Source: JBBQNJ01 sp038329845 (GTDB lineage Bacteria > Planctomycetota > Phycisphaerae > Tepidisphaerales > Tepidisphaeraceae). From it: 55,732 bases of DNA. Both the position numbers and the translations under genes were made by a program. Below are positions 15,929 through 25,584 of the stretch, piece by piece (within the stretch, counting starts at the first letter, position 1; each line of letters starts with the position of its first letter). The notes beneath the pieces are model-generated. The model was not told the origin of the DNA, did not search any database, and saw only the letters and a program-made list of their open reading frames with translations. The DNA lies in the NCBI GenBank assembly GCA_038329845.1, contig JBBQNJ010000025.1, positions 1-55,732 on the forward strand. The letters run 5' to 3'.

Positions 15929-18367
15929 ATGGCTATTACCGACACGTCCATTTCGACTGATCTCCAGGCCGCAGCCGCGGTGGGGCGGGTGCGTTGGACG
16001 GTTCGGGGGCAGGTGCAGGGGGTGGGATTCCGGCCGTTCGTCTATCGCCTGGCGGGGCGGTTGCATTTGTCGGGGTTTGTGAAAAATAGCACAAAGGGGG
16101 TCGTGATTGAGGCCCAGGGGCCTTCGGCGGACCTCGAGGTGTTCGAGCGCGAGCTGCGCGAGCGCCGCCCGACCATGGCGGTCATCGACGAGCTGCGCCG
16201 AAAAGAGCTGGACGTGAAGACGCCCGCTGAAGCGAAAGGGCGATTCGAGATTCTCCCCAGTGATGCCGACGGCCAGACCCTCGCGACGATCACGGTCGAT
16301 ACCGCCACCTGCGATGAGTGCGTCAAGGAGCTGCTGCAACCCCGGCGGATGCAGCGGCGCGGGGATCATCCGATGATCACCTGCACTACTTGCGGGCCGC
16401 GTTTCAGCATCCTGCGCACCGTGCCGTACGACCGGTCCAACACCACGATGGCCGGGTTCGAGATGTGCCGGGACTGCGCTCAGGAATACCTCGATCCGGC
16501 GGACCGGCGGTTCGACGCGCAGACGATTTCGTGCCCTTCCTGCGGCCCGAAAGTGATGTTGACCGGCTCGAACGGATCCCCGATCCCCGGCGATGCGATC
16601 GACGGGGCGGTGCGGCTTCTCATGGCCGGCAAGATCGTCGCGATCAAGGGGATCGGCGGATTTCACCTGGCCGTGCGGGCGAACGACGACGGCGCGGTGG
16701 AACGACTGCGGCGGCTGAAGAAGCGCGATCATAAGCCGCTGGCGCTGATGTGCGGATCGTTGGAATCGGCCCAACAACTGGCTAGATTCGGCGCCAAGGG
16801 GATCGCGGCACTGACCTCGCCGGCGCGTCCAATCGTGCTGGGGATCAAGACGTCGAACGCATCGCTGTTGCCGCGAGTGGCACCCGGGGTGGCGCGGCTG
16901 GGGATGATGCTGGCGTATACACCGGTGCATCATCTGTTGTTCGCGCGCGGGGGGGATAGTCTGGGTCCGCTGGTGATGACCAGCGGCAACTGCGGCGACG
17001 AGCCGATCGCCACGGACAATCTCGAAGCCATTCACCGGCTGGGGGGGTTGTGCGATGCATTTCTGCTGCACGATCGCCCGATCGAGCGAAGCGTCGAGGA
17101 TTCGGTGCTGCTGGATCAGGCCGAGTCCGATCCGCTGCCGCTGCGGCGATCGCGCGGATACGCACCGGCGCCGATCGCGCTGCCATGGGCCGATTCGACT
17201 CCGGGGTTGTGCGTCGGGGCGGATCTGAAAAGCGCCGTGGCGGTGGTGCGGGATGGGACGGCGATCCTGAGCCAGCACCTGGGGGACTTGACCCATCCGT
17301 TGGCGTATGAGCATTTTCGCAAGGCGATCGACGATCTGCGGAACTTGTTCGGCGTCGAGCCGCGCTGGATCGCGGCGGACCTTCATCCGCAATATCTCAG
17401 CACGCAATATGCCCGGCAGTTGGCCAAGTCGCTGCGAGTTCCGCTGGTGGCGGTGCAGCATCACCTGGCCCATGCCGCGGCATTGATGGCCGAGCATGGG
17501 CGGCGCGATCCGATCCTGGCGATCGTGTGCGATGGGGTGGGTTATGGGCTGGACGGACAGACTTGGGGCGGGGAGTTGCTGGCGGCGGGTCTGGGCAAAC
17601 TTCGGCGGGTCGGGCATCTTCGACCGATGCTGCTGCCCGGTGGCGATGCCGCGGCACGCGACACGCGCCGCTGCGGGCTGGGACTGCTGCACATGGCGTA
17701 CGGGGATGATTTTGCCGACTTGCCAGCAACCCGGCGACTGGTGAGCGACGAGGCCGAGCGGGCGATGCTCTGCGCGATGATCGTGAATCGTGTGAATTGC
17801 GTGGAAAGCAGTGCTGCCGGTCGGATGTTCGACGGCGTCGCGGCGCTGCTGGGGGTCTGCGAACACAACCATTACGAAGCGCAGTCGGGGATGGAGTTGG
17901 AAGCGGTCTGCGAAGGGACCGCGACGCCGAGAAACATGGCGTCGATGTTTGAGATTCGCGGGCGGGGGACGCTGGAACTGGATTTTTCGCCGCTGGTGCG
18001 AGATCTGATCGAGGGCACCGAGCGGGGACGCGATGCCGGGGAATCATCGGCCATATTCCACGAACAGTTGGCGCTGGGATGGGATCGAATGGCGGCGACG
18101 GCGTCGCGCCGGACCGGGCTTCGGATGGTGGGATTGAGCGGCGGGGTGTTCGGCAATCAGCGCCTCGGCGACGCTTTGACGAAGCATCTGAAGCATCAGC
18201 GTCTGCGGGTGTTGCGGCACCGAACGGTTCCCAGCAACGATGGGGGGATCGCGCTGGGTCAGGCCGCGATCGCGGCGGCGCGGGCGGCGCTGGAAGGCGG
18301 ACGAACCTTGCACCACGACGGCCTGTTGGCCGGCGGAGTTAAGACATTGGACTTGGGAGAGTGTTGA
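15929..18367 (+). CDS. hypF: HypF, carbamoyltransferase in [NiFe]-hydrogenase maturation
   Basis: HypF uses carbamoyl phosphate and ATP to make the thiocarbamate that becomes the cyanide ligands of the [NiFe] site. The 812-residue protein is full length for the family and ordered as expected: acylphosphatase motif VQGVGFRPFV (29-38), two zinc fingers made of CDECV, CTTCGPRF, CRDCAQ and CPSCGPK (about 128-210), a YrdC domain, and a Kae1-like C-terminal region with HHLAHAAALMAEHG. It is the first gene of hypF-C-D-E. It may be transcribed from the roughly 360-bp upstream region. Confidence 0.97.
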   Translation: MAITDTSISTDLQAAAAVGRVRWTVRGQVQGVGFRPFVYRLAGRLHLSGFVKNSTKGVVIEAQGPSADLEVFERELRERRPTMAVIDELRRKELDVKTPAEAKGRFEILPSDADGQTLATITVDTATCDECVKELLQPRRMQRRGDHPMITCTTCGPRFSILRTVPYDRSNTTMAGFEMCRDCAQEYLDPADRRFDAQTISCPSCGPKVMLTGSNGSPIPGDAIDGAVRLLMAGKIVAIKGIGGFHLAVRANDDGAVERLRRLKKRDHKPLALMCGSLESAQQLARFGAKGIAALTSPARPIVLGIKTSNASLLPRVAPGVARLGMMLAYTPVHHLLFARGGDSLGPLVMTSGNCGDEPIATDNLEAIHRLGGLCDAFLLHDRPIERSVEDSVLLDQAESDPLPLRRSRGYAPAPIALPWADSTPGLCVGADLKSAVAVVRDGTAILSQHLGDLTHPLAYEHFRKAIDDLRNLFGVEPRWIAADLHPQYLSTQYARQLAKSLRVPLVAVQHHLAHAAALMAEHGRRDPILAIVCDGVGYGLDGQTWGGELLAAGLGKLRRVGHLRPMLLPGGDAAARDTRRCGLGLLHMAYGDDFADLPATRRLVSDEAERAMLCAMIVNRVNCVESSAAGRMFDGVAALLGVCEHNHYEAQSGMELEAVCEGTATPRNMASMFEIRGRGTLELDFSPLVRDLIEGTERGRDAGESSAIFHEQLALGWDRMAATASRRTGLRMVGLSGGVFGNQRLGDALTKHLKHQRLRVLRHRTVPSNDGGIALGQAAIAAARAALEGGRTLHHDGLLAGGVKTLDLGEC

Positions 18368-18435
18368 CTGGATCGGGCCTGGGATCTTGCCTGAGCGGCG
18401 GGATACAAAGGCCCCGGCGATGAAAGGAGTCGGTT

Positions 18436-18696
18436 ATGTGTCTGGCAGTGCCCGCACAACTGGTTGAGAGTCAAGCGGTCGGAGAAGCGGTGGTGGATTT
18501 GCACGGCAATCGCGTGCAGGTCAGCACCGTGTTGGTTCCGGAAGCGAAAGTCGGCGACTGGGTGTTGATCCACGCCGGTTTTGCCATTCAGACCCTCAGC
18601 GGAACGGATGTCGAGGAGACCTGGGCGGTGCTGGACGACATGCGCCTGGCGATGGGAGCCGAACCGCCGCCGTCGGCGCTGAAGGGGGGCGTATGA
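18436..18696 (+). CDS. hypC: HypC, hydrogenase maturation chaperone
   Basis: The 86-residue protein starts MCLAVPAQLVE; Cys2 is the iron-ligating residue of HypC/HupF chaperones, which escort the Fe(CN)2CO unit between HypD and the large subunit. A good aaaggag ribosome-binding site lies at about 18422. It overlaps hypD by 4 bases. One hypC-type gene is present, for a cluster with one hydrogenase. Confidence 0.95.
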   Translation: MCLAVPAQLVESQAVGEAVVDLHGNRVQVSTVLVPEAKVGDWVLIHAGFAIQTLSGTDVEETWAVLDDMRLAMGAEPPPSALKGGV

Positions 18697-19838
18697 GTAG
18701 CGCGACGCTCGATCAGCCGCTCAGTGTGGACTACATCCTCGGACGCCTTGGCCGAGCCGCCGAGCGCGTCGGGCGAGATCTGTCGTTCATGGAGGTCTGC
18801 GGGACGCACACCGTTCACGCTTTCCGGTCGGGGCTGCACAGCCTGATGCCAGAAAATGTGAAGCTGTTGAGCGGGCCGGGCTGCCCGGTCTGTGTCACCA
18901 GCCAGGGCGACATCGATCTGCTGATCGAGCTGGGATCGCGCCGGGGGGTGACGCTTTGCACCTATGGGGACATGATCCGCGTGACCGGCAGCGCCGGGCA
19001 AAGCCTCGAGCTGGCGCGGATGAACGGCGCCGATGTGCGCGTGGTCTACAGCGCCATGGACGCGGTGAAACTGGCCGCATCGGACAAGAAACGACAGGTG
19101 GTGTTCGCGGCGGTGGGATTTGAGACGACGGCACCGGCGACGGCGGCGGCGATCCTGGCCGCGTCGAAGCTGCGGCTGACCAACTTCACGGCGTTGGCCA
19201 GCCACAAGCTGGTGGTCCCGGCGATGCTGGGGCTGCTGGCGACGCGACGGGTGAACATCGACGGATTTTTGTGTCCCGGACATGTAGCGGTGGTGGTCGG
19301 GGCGAAGGCCTTTGCGCCGATCGTCGAGCGGTATGGACTGCCGTGCGTCGTGGGCGGGTTCGAGGCCAATCAAATCGCCGCGGCATTGGCCCGATTGGTC
19401 GAGATGGTCGCCCACGGCGAGTGCGGTTTGGAAAACCTTTACCCGCAGGCGGTGACGGATGACGGCAACGCCACGGCCCGGGCGGTGCTGGAGGAAGTCT
19501 TCGCTCCGGCGACGGTGACCTGGCGGGCGCTGGGGGAGATTCCCGACAGCGGCTTGGGAATTCGACCGTTTTACCGGCTTTTTGACGCGAAAGTGCGTTT
19601 CGGACTCAAGGCAGTCGAGGTGCCCGAACCGCCGGGATGCCGCTGCGGCGACGTGATTACCGCGCAGGCGACGCCGGGCGACTGCAAGCTGTTCGGGCGC
19701 GCCTGCACGCCGGTCGATCCGATCGGGCCATGCATGGTCAGCAGCGAAGGAACGTGCCAAGCGTGGTTCAAGTATCGCCGCCACGGCAAGCCCGTTCGAG
19801 TTGCTTCATCGCGCAAGCCGATGGGGGTGGGGGCATGA
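18693..19838 (+). CDS. hypD: HypD, Fe(CN)2CO scaffold protein
   Basis: The 381-residue product carries the hallmark of HypD: EVCGTHTVHAFRSGL, then LLSGPGCPVCVTSQGDID, and a C-terminal cysteine-rich region (GCRCGD, AQATPGDCKLFGRACTP), which binds a 4Fe-4S cluster. HypD assembles the Fe(CN)2CO cofactor with HypC and HypE. It overlaps hypC and hypE by 4 bases each, so the set is translationally coupled. Confidence 0.96.
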   Translation: MSSATLDQPLSVDYILGRLGRAAERVGRDLSFMEVCGTHTVHAFRSGLHSLMPENVKLLSGPGCPVCVTSQGDIDLLIELGSRRGVTLCTYGDMIRVTGSAGQSLELARMNGADVRVVYSAMDAVKLAASDKKRQVVFAAVGFETTAPATAAAILAASKLRLTNFTALASHKLVVPAMLGLLATRRVNIDGFLCPGHVAVVVGAKAFAPIVERYGLPCVVGGFEANQIAAALARLVEMVAHGECGLENLYPQAVTDDGNATARAVLEEVFAPATVTWRALGEIPDSGLGIRPFYRLFDAKVRFGLKAVEVPEPPGCRCGDVITAQATPGDCKLFGRACTPVDPIGPCMVSSEGTCQAWFKYRRHGKPVRVASSRKPMGVGA

Positions 19839-20896
19839 CTCGCATGGCTGAACTACCGCAAACGTCCAAGCCCGCGCGGATCGACCGGCGCAAGCATGTG
19901 CTGCTGGCGCATGGCGGCGGGGGTCAACTGACCGAGGACCTGCTCAACGAGAGTGTGCTTCCGCGCCTGGGCAACGAGGTGTTGAGCGATCTTCTCGACG
20001 CGGCGATGGTGGACATTCCGGCCGGGCGCTTAGCGATGACGATCGACGGATATGTCGTGCAGCCATTGGAGTTCCCCGGCGGTGACATCGGTCGGCTGGC
20101 GATCAGCGGGACGGTGAACGACCTGGCGGTGATGGGCGCTAAACCGCTGGGGGTGGCGCTGGGGATGATCCTGGCCGAGGGACTCGAGCGCTCGGTGCTG
20201 GAACGGATCACCGAGTCGATCCGCGCCTGCGCCGAAGAAGCGTCGGTGCGGGTGATTACCGGCGATACCAAGGTGGTCGGCCGCGGACATGCCGACGGGA
20301 TGTACCTCACGACTGCGGGGATCGGAGTGGCCCCGCCGGGCATACGGTTGCATCCGGATCGGGTGCGCACCGGCGATGCGATCTTGATCAACGGTCCGAT
20401 CGGCGATCACGCGCTGGCGGTGATGCTCGCCCGCGAGATGCCGCATGTCGGCAGCAGGCTCAAGAGCGACGTAGCGCCGCTGAATGGATTGATCGCCGCG
20501 GCGATGGAGGCGGCGGACGGGGCGATCGTCTTCATGCGCGATGCGACCCGCGGTGGACTGGCGGGAGTCGCGGCCGATCTGGCCGCGCGAATTGGACTGC
20601 ACGTGGTGCTTGAGGAAGAGCGAATCCAGGTGCGCCCCGAGACGCGTCACGCCGCGGAAATGCTGGGGCTGGATGTGCTGGACGCGGCCAACGAAGGCAA
20701 GGTGGTCATGGTCTGCCGGCCCGATCGCGCCGATCTCGTGATCGAGGCGATGCGATCGCATCCGCTGGGACGCGACACCGCGCGGATCGGATCGATCGAA
20801 GCCGGTGCCGACGGGATATGCGAACTCCATACTTCCATCGGGGGACGGCGCGTGGTGCAGAAGCCGTATGGGGAGCAGTTGCCGAGAATATGTTAG
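19835..20896 (+). CDS. hypE: HypE, carbamoyl dehydratase of the hydrogenase cyanide pathway
   Basis: HypE is the ATP-dependent enzyme that dehydrates the HypF-made thiocarbamate on its C-terminal cysteine to thiocyanate. The 353-residue product ends PRIC, the required C-terminal Cys, and has PurM-fold signatures (HGGGGQLTEDL, GTVNDLAVMGA). The start at 19835 overlaps hypD; reading further upstream in frame adds hypD-shadow residues. About 200 bp without a gene follows before the metal-uptake gene. Confidence 0.95.
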   Translation: MTRMAELPQTSKPARIDRRKHVLLAHGGGGQLTEDLLNESVLPRLGNEVLSDLLDAAMVDIPAGRLAMTIDGYVVQPLEFPGGDIGRLAISGTVNDLAVMGAKPLGVALGMILAEGLERSVLERITESIRACAEEASVRVITGDTKVVGRGHADGMYLTTAGIGVAPPGIRLHPDRVRTGDAILINGPIGDHALAVMLAREMPHVGSRLKSDVAPLNGLIAAAMEAADGAIVFMRDATRGGLAGVAADLAARIGLHVVLEEERIQVRPETRHAAEMLGLDVLDAANEGKVVMVCRPDRADLVIEAMRSHPLGRDTARIGSIEAGADGICELHTSIGGRRVVQKPYGEQLPRIC

Positions 20897-21103
20897 GGGA
20901 AGGGACGGAGGCTGTGGCACGGCCGCCCTCGGCTGTGGCATGGACGGTGGGTAGAAGTGACCGAGGGACGCAGCGGCGTTGGGTGGGTTCAGCTCCACCG
21001 ATGGATTTGCTAGCTTGAACGTGATCGGGTGTCAGAAATTTATCGTTCGGTGGCGGTGGGCTTGAAAGCCCGCGACGCCGGAGTTTTAGAAGGAGCGAAT
21101 CGT
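20897..21103. other. hypE-cbiM intergenic region
   Basis: This stretch contains the doubled word ggctgtggca (20930-20940 area) around ggccgccctcgg, a pattern I have seen in intergenic sequence of related genomes. No gene and no terminator could be recognised. The cbiM-like gene has its own good ribosome-binding site (aaggag) near 21090. Confidence 0.5.
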
Positions 21104-21958
21104 ATGCATTTGGGTAACGGGAGCATCACCCCAGGGTGTGCGGTGTATGGAATGGGCTTAGCGGGCTTGGGATTGATTACTGGGTTTATCGCGGCACGAC
21201 GACAACAACGTCCCGACGCGGCGAGATTGGCACTGGGCACAGCGCTGATCTTCGCGGCCCAGGCGTTCAACATTCCCGCGGGAGTCGGCTTTAGCGGGCA
21301 CTTGGTGGGCGGCGTGCTGCTGGCCTACTGGTTCGGCAGCGGACTGGGGGCGCTGTCCATGGCGGCGGTCCTGATCGTGCAGAGTGTACTGTTGGGCGAC
21401 GGCGGCTGGATGGCCCTGGGGACCAACATCGTCAACATGGCGATCATCCCCTGTCTGATCGTCTATCCCTTGTGGAAGCACTGGATGGGCAATCGTGACG
21501 GCACCGCCCGGTGGATTTCACTGGCGGTGGCGGCGTGGATCAGCGTGATGCTCGCCGCGACCGCCTGCACGCTGGAGATCATCGGACCGACATCGTGGGC
21601 GGTGGCGATGACGATGCTCGGCACGCACGCGGCAATCGGAGTGATCGAGGCCGCCGCGACGGTGGCGCTGGCGCGGGCGGATGTGCGCGTCCCCCGGTTG
21701 GCGATGCCGATCGCCGCCGGACTGTTTTTGGCCGCGGCGTGGCTGGGATCCAGCCCCTGGCCAGACGGCCTGGAGTACACCTTCGATCATCACTCGCTGA
21801 GTGAACTAGGCGGTGGGATCATCGACCGCGTGGCCACGGCGCAGGGCGCGATCAGTTCGTCTTTCGATCGGTTCGGCGCCGGTGCGGTGTTGATCGGCGC
21901 GGTGCTCGCGGGCGCTGCGGCGCTGGCGATGAGTCGAGTAGCGCGGGCCGCCAAGTGA
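21104..21958 (+). CDS. CbiM/NikM-like metal transporter component fused to a PDGLE tail
   Basis: CbiM and NikM are the substrate-binding membrane subunits of cobalt/nickel ECF transporters. The 284-residue product starts MHLGNGSITPGC; the N-terminal Met-His pair is where NikM binds Ni2+, and His66 (SGHLVGG) matches the third ligand of NikM (about His67). About seven membrane helices follow. Near residue 219, WPDGLEYTFDHH matches the PDGLE domain, normally a separate CbiN/NikN partner, here fused. No ECF ATPase or T subunit is nearby. Position between hyp and hox genes suggests nickel supply for hydrogenase; Co2+ is an alternative. Confidence 0.8.
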   Translation: MHLGNGSITPGCAVYGMGLAGLGLITGFIAARRQQRPDAARLALGTALIFAAQAFNIPAGVGFSGHLVGGVLLAYWFGSGLGALSMAAVLIVQSVLLGDGGWMALGTNIVNMAIIPCLIVYPLWKHWMGNRDGTARWISLAVAAWISVMLAATACTLEIIGPTSWAVAMTMLGTHAAIGVIEAAATVALARADVRVPRLAMPIAAGLFLAAAWLGSSPWPDGLEYTFDHHSLSELGGGIIDRVATAQGAISSSFDRFGAGAVLIGAVLAGAAALAMSRVARAAK

Positions 21959-22001
21959 GCGCCCGCCATCGGATCACCATGGTTTTTATCGAGGTTTTTC
22001 A

Positions 22002-22568
22002 ATGATTCTCGAAGCCAAACGGCAAACGGCCCCGTCGGCCGACAAGCGTTGGAGACTGGTCGAGGCGACGGTTCGCCGACACGGGTATGAGAGCCACGCC
22101 CTGATCGAGGGACTGCACACCGTGCAGGAATGCTTCGGCTACCTCGACGAGACGGCGTTGCGGTATGTGGCCGCGGCATTGAATGTGCCGCTGAGCAAGG
22201 TGTACGGGGTGGCGACGTTCTACCACTTCTTCACCCTCAAGCCCAAGGGCGAACATAACTGCGTGGTCTGCACCGGCACGGCCTGCTACATCAAGGGTGC
22301 CAACATGATCATCGAGGCGATCCAGCAGGCGTACGGGGTCAAGCCCGGAGAAACCACGCCGGACAACAAGATATCAATCCTGACAGCCCGTTGCCTCGGC
22401 TCGTGCGGGCTGGCGCCGGCGCTGGTGTTCGACGGGGACGTGGTGGGCAAACTGGACAAGAGCGAAACGGTCAAGCGGCTGACGAAGTGGGCCCCGGCCC
22501 GCGGCACCGCGGCGGCCCCGACGGCCATCAACGCGGGTGAGATGGCTCCAGCGGGAAAGGCGGTGTAA
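22002..22568 (+). CDS. hoxE: HoxE, NuoE-like 2Fe-2S subunit of bidirectional hydrogenase
   Basis: The 188-residue product is a NuoE/HoxE thioredoxin-fold ferredoxin: YGVATFYHFFTLKPKG, with 2Fe-2S ligands C90, C95, C131 and C135 (VVCTGTAC and RCLGSCG). HoxE is part of the diaphorase module passing electrons between NAD(P)H and the hydrogenase module. It has an Ala-rich C-terminal extension of about 30 residues. hoxF begins 6 bases after its stop. Confidence 0.93.
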   Translation: MILEAKRQTAPSADKRWRLVEATVRRHGYESHALIEGLHTVQECFGYLDETALRYVAAALNVPLSKVYGVATFYHFFTLKPKGEHNCVVCTGTACYIKGANMIIEAIQQAYGVKPGETTPDNKISILTARCLGSCGLAPALVFDGDVVGKLDKSETVKRLTKWAPARGTAAAPTAINAGEMAPAGKAV

Positions 22569-22574
22569 GCGAAC

Positions 22575-24248
22575 ATGACTTATGAAGAACTGACGAAGAT
22601 CGCGACCATAGAGCAGGAGTCGAGCAAGCAATACCGGCACTCGCTCAATGTCTGCACGGCTGCCGGCTGCCTGTCGAGCCGAGCCGACCAGGTGAAAGAC
22701 GCCTTGGATAAGGAAGTGGCCCGGCGCGGACTGGATCGCCATTGCCAGGTCAAGGGCGTGGGATGCATGGGCCTGTGCGCTGAAGGGCCGCTGGTCAGCA
22801 TCGAGAACAAGGGCGTGATGTATCAGAACGTCACCTCCAACGATGCTTCGGACATCGTTCAGGCGCTGGACCAGGACAAACCGGTGGAACGGCTCAGATG
22901 CCCCACCGATGTGCCGTTTTTCCAGCGCCAAGAGAAGATCGTGCTGCAAAACTGCGGCAAGATCGACCCCGAGCGGATCGAGGAATATATCGCCGCCGAT
23001 GGCTACGCGGCGCTGCATGAAGTGTTGACGACGATGACGCCGGCGGAGGTGATCGAGCAGATCACCAAGTCGGGGCTTCGCGGGCGCGGAGGTGCGGGGT
23101 TCCCCACGGGTCTGAAGTGGAGCACGGTGGCCAAGGGCGGCGGTGGGACCGGGCAGAAGTACGTCATCTGCAACGCCGACGAAGGCGATCCCGGGGCGTT
23201 CATGGATCGCAGCGTGCTGGAGTCGGATCCGCATCGGATACTGGAAGGGATGGCCATCGCCGCCTATGCGGTGGGGGCCAGTCAGGGATACATCTATATA
23301 CGGGCCGAATATCCGCTGGCGGTTAAGCGGCTCAAGGGCGCGATCCGCGCCGCCGATCGGCTGGGGCTGCTGGGCAACGCGATCTTCGGAACGCCGTTGA
23401 ACTTCAACATCGACATCCGCTTGGGCGCCGGCGCGTTCGTGTGCGGTGAGGAGACGGCGCTGATCGCATCGATCGAGGGCAAGCGCGGCCAGCCGCGCCC
23501 ACGCCCGCCGTTCCCGGCCGAAAGCGGGTTGTGGGGCAAGCCCACGCTGATCAACAACGTCGAGACGTTCGCCAACATCGCCCCGATCCTTCGCAACGGC
23601 GGAGAATGGTTCGCCGCCATCGGGACGGAAAAGAGCAAGGGGACCAAGGTGTTCGCGTTGGCCGGGGCGGTGAAAAACACCGGCCTGATCGAGGTGCCGA
23701 TGGGGATCACCCTGCGGGAGATCATTTTTGGCATCGGCGGGGGCATTCCCGACGACAAGAAGTTCAAGGCGGTGCAGACCGGCGGCCCATCCGGCGGATG
23801 CATTCCCGAACAGTTCCTGGATATGCCGGTTGACTATGAGTCGCTATCGAAGGTCGGTTCGATCATGGGATCGGGCGGGATGATCGTCATGGACGAGACC
23901 AGTTCGATGGTGGACGTGGCGCGGTTTTTCATGGAGTTCTGCATGAGCGAATCGTGCGGCAAATGCACCCCCTGCCGGGCCGGCACGGCGCAGATGCACG
24001 ACCTGCTGGAAAAAACCATCCAGCGCAAAGCCACCGCCCGCGACTTGACGTTGCTGGAGACGCTGTGCGACATGGTGAAAAACGCCAGCCTGTGCGGGCT
24101 GGGTCAAACCAGTCCCAACCCCGTTCTCAGTACCCTGCGTTATTTCCGAGATGAATACACGACGTTGCTTCAGCCGGATGACCCCGGCCATGAAGGTAAC
24201 GGCGAACTGGTTGGCGCCGGCGCGCCCGCCGTGAAGGAGGCCAAGTAA
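22575..24248 (+). CDS. hoxF: HoxF, NADH/FMN-binding subunit of bidirectional hydrogenase
   Basis: HoxF oxidises or reduces NAD(P)H via FMN. The 557-residue product has an N-terminal thioredoxin-like 2Fe-2S domain (C27, C32, C64, C68), the NAD/FMN region GLRGRGGAGFPTGLKW (167-182) and ICNADEGDPGAFMDR, and the 4Fe-4S site C461, C464, C467 and C507 (SCGKCTPC). It is NuoF-like but longer, as in HoxF. It is coupled with hoxU by a 1-base overlap (TAATG). Confidence 0.95.
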   Translation: MTYEELTKIATIEQESSKQYRHSLNVCTAAGCLSSRADQVKDALDKEVARRGLDRHCQVKGVGCMGLCAEGPLVSIENKGVMYQNVTSNDASDIVQALDQDKPVERLRCPTDVPFFQRQEKIVLQNCGKIDPERIEEYIAADGYAALHEVLTTMTPAEVIEQITKSGLRGRGGAGFPTGLKWSTVAKGGGGTGQKYVICNADEGDPGAFMDRSVLESDPHRILEGMAIAAYAVGASQGYIYIRAEYPLAVKRLKGAIRAADRLGLLGNAIFGTPLNFNIDIRLGAGAFVCGEETALIASIEGKRGQPRPRPPFPAESGLWGKPTLINNVETFANIAPILRNGGEWFAAIGTEKSKGTKVFALAGAVKNTGLIEVPMGITLREIIFGIGGGIPDDKKFKAVQTGGPSGGCIPEQFLDMPVDYESLSKVGSIMGSGGMIVMDETSSMVDVARFFMEFCMSESCGKCTPCRAGTAQMHDLLEKTIQRKATARDLTLLETLCDMVKNASLCGLGQTSPNPVLSTLRYFRDEYTTLLQPDDPGHEGNGELVGAGAPAVKEAK

Positions 24249-24988
24249 TGGTGACCGCAGCAGTGACGAAAATTCCCGGACGCGTGGTGACGTTGAAGAT
24301 CGACGGGCGCGACTTCGGGGCCCGCGACGATGAGACGATCCTCGAGGTCGCCCGCCAGAACAACATCCAAATCCCCACCTTGTGTTTTCTGGAAGGTCTG
24401 ACCGGCTGGGGCGGCTGCCGGCTGTGCCTGTGCGAGATCAAGGGCACGCCCAAGCTGTTGCCGGCGTGCGTGACCCGCGTGCAGGACGGCATGGATGTGA
24501 AGACCGATTCCGAGCGGCTTCGCAAGTACCGGCGGATGGTGCTGGAGTTGCTCTTCGCCGAGCGGAACCACATTTGCTCGGTCTGCGTCTCCAACGGCAA
24601 ATGCGAACTTCAATCGATGGCGCAGGCGCTGGGTCTGGACCATGTGAGTCTTCCCTACCGATATCCGAAGTTGCCGGTCGATTCGTCCCATGACCTGTTC
24701 CGCAACGATCACAACCGCTGCATCCTCTGCACGCGCTGCGTGCGGGTGTGCGACGAGATCGAAGGCGCTCATACGTGGGACGTATCGGGGCGCGGGATCG
24801 ACTGCCGTGTGATCACCGACCTGGCCCAGCCGTGGGGAACGGCCGAGAGCTGTACCCGCTGCGGCAAGTGCGTGCAGGTCTGCCCGACCGGCTCGCTGAG
24901 CCAAAAGGGGACGGCGGTGGCCGAGATGAGCAAGCGAGTGCAATTCCTTTCCTACCTGACACTGATGCGGAGGAGCGAAAATGACTGA
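24248..24988 (+). CDS. hoxU: HoxU, iron-sulfur electron-transfer subunit
   Basis: The 246-residue product corresponds to the N-terminal NuoG segment. Ligands: 2Fe-2S C46, C57, C60, C74; H108-C110-C113-C119 4Fe-4S; and two ferredoxin-type 4Fe-4S sites C158-C161-C164-C168 and C202-C205-C208-C212. HoxU wires HoxF to the HoxY hydrogenase module. It overlaps hoxY by 8 bases. Confidence 0.95.
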   Translation: MVTAAVTKIPGRVVTLKIDGRDFGARDDETILEVARQNNIQIPTLCFLEGLTGWGGCRLCLCEIKGTPKLLPACVTRVQDGMDVKTDSERLRKYRRMVLELLFAERNHICSVCVSNGKCELQSMAQALGLDHVSLPYRYPKLPVDSSHDLFRNDHNRCILCTRCVRVCDEIEGAHTWDVSGRGIDCRVITDLAQPWGTAESCTRCGKCVQVCPTGSLSQKGTAVAEMSKRVQFLSYLTLMRRSEND

Positions 24989-25556
24989 GACAGCGACGCA
25001 AGAGACCCCCGCCGCCGCGGCGACGGGGAAGGCGAGAGTGGCGACGATCTGGCTGGAAGGATGCAGCGGATGCCACATGTCGTTCCTGGACCTCGACGAG
25101 CGGCTGCTCGATCTGGCCGGGATGATCGAGATGGTGTACGGCCCGCTGGTGGACATCAAGCAGTATCCCGACGCGGTGGATGTGTGCCTGATTGAGGGCG
25201 CTGTGGCGACCGATGAGGACGTGCTTAAGTGCCGAAAGATCCGCGCGCACACCAAGCTCGTGATCGCCTTGGGCGACTGTGCCGTGACGGGCAACGTTCC
25301 GTCGATGCGCAATCCGTTCGAGCTGGCGGCGGTCTACGACCGGGCCTACGTCGAAAACGCACAGTTGAACAAGCAGCGCCCCACTCTGAAGTTGCCGGTG
25401 CTGCTGGATCGGGTCCGACCGGTGCATGAGGTCATCAAGGTGGACATTTTCGTCCCCGGGTGCCCGCCGCCGGCCGATGCGATCTACTTTGTCGTCACCG
25501 AGCTGCTCGCCGGGAGGACTCCCGACCCGAGCCTGGTGACGCGGTTTGGGAAATGA
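24981..25556 (+). CDS. hoxY: HoxY, small subunit of [NiFe]-hydrogenase
   Basis: The 191-residue small subunit carries the proximal 4Fe-4S ligands C28, C31 (EGCSGCHMS), C100 (ALGDCAVTGN) and C161 (VPGCPPPAD). It is short, lacking the C-terminal extra-cluster domain of membrane-bound small subunits and any Tat signal, as expected for a cytoplasmic group 3 hydrogenase. It lies between hoxU and hoxH. Confidence 0.95.
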   Translation: MTETATQETPAAAATGKARVATIWLEGCSGCHMSFLDLDERLLDLAGMIEMVYGPLVDIKQYPDAVDVCLIEGAVATDEDVLKCRKIRAHTKLVIALGDCAVTGNVPSMRNPFELAAVYDRAYVENAQLNKQRPTLKLPVLLDRVRPVHEVIKVDIFVPGCPPPADAIYFVVTELLAGRTPDPSLVTRFGK

Positions 25557-25584
25557 CCTGACGGTTTTCAAGGAAAAAACGACT

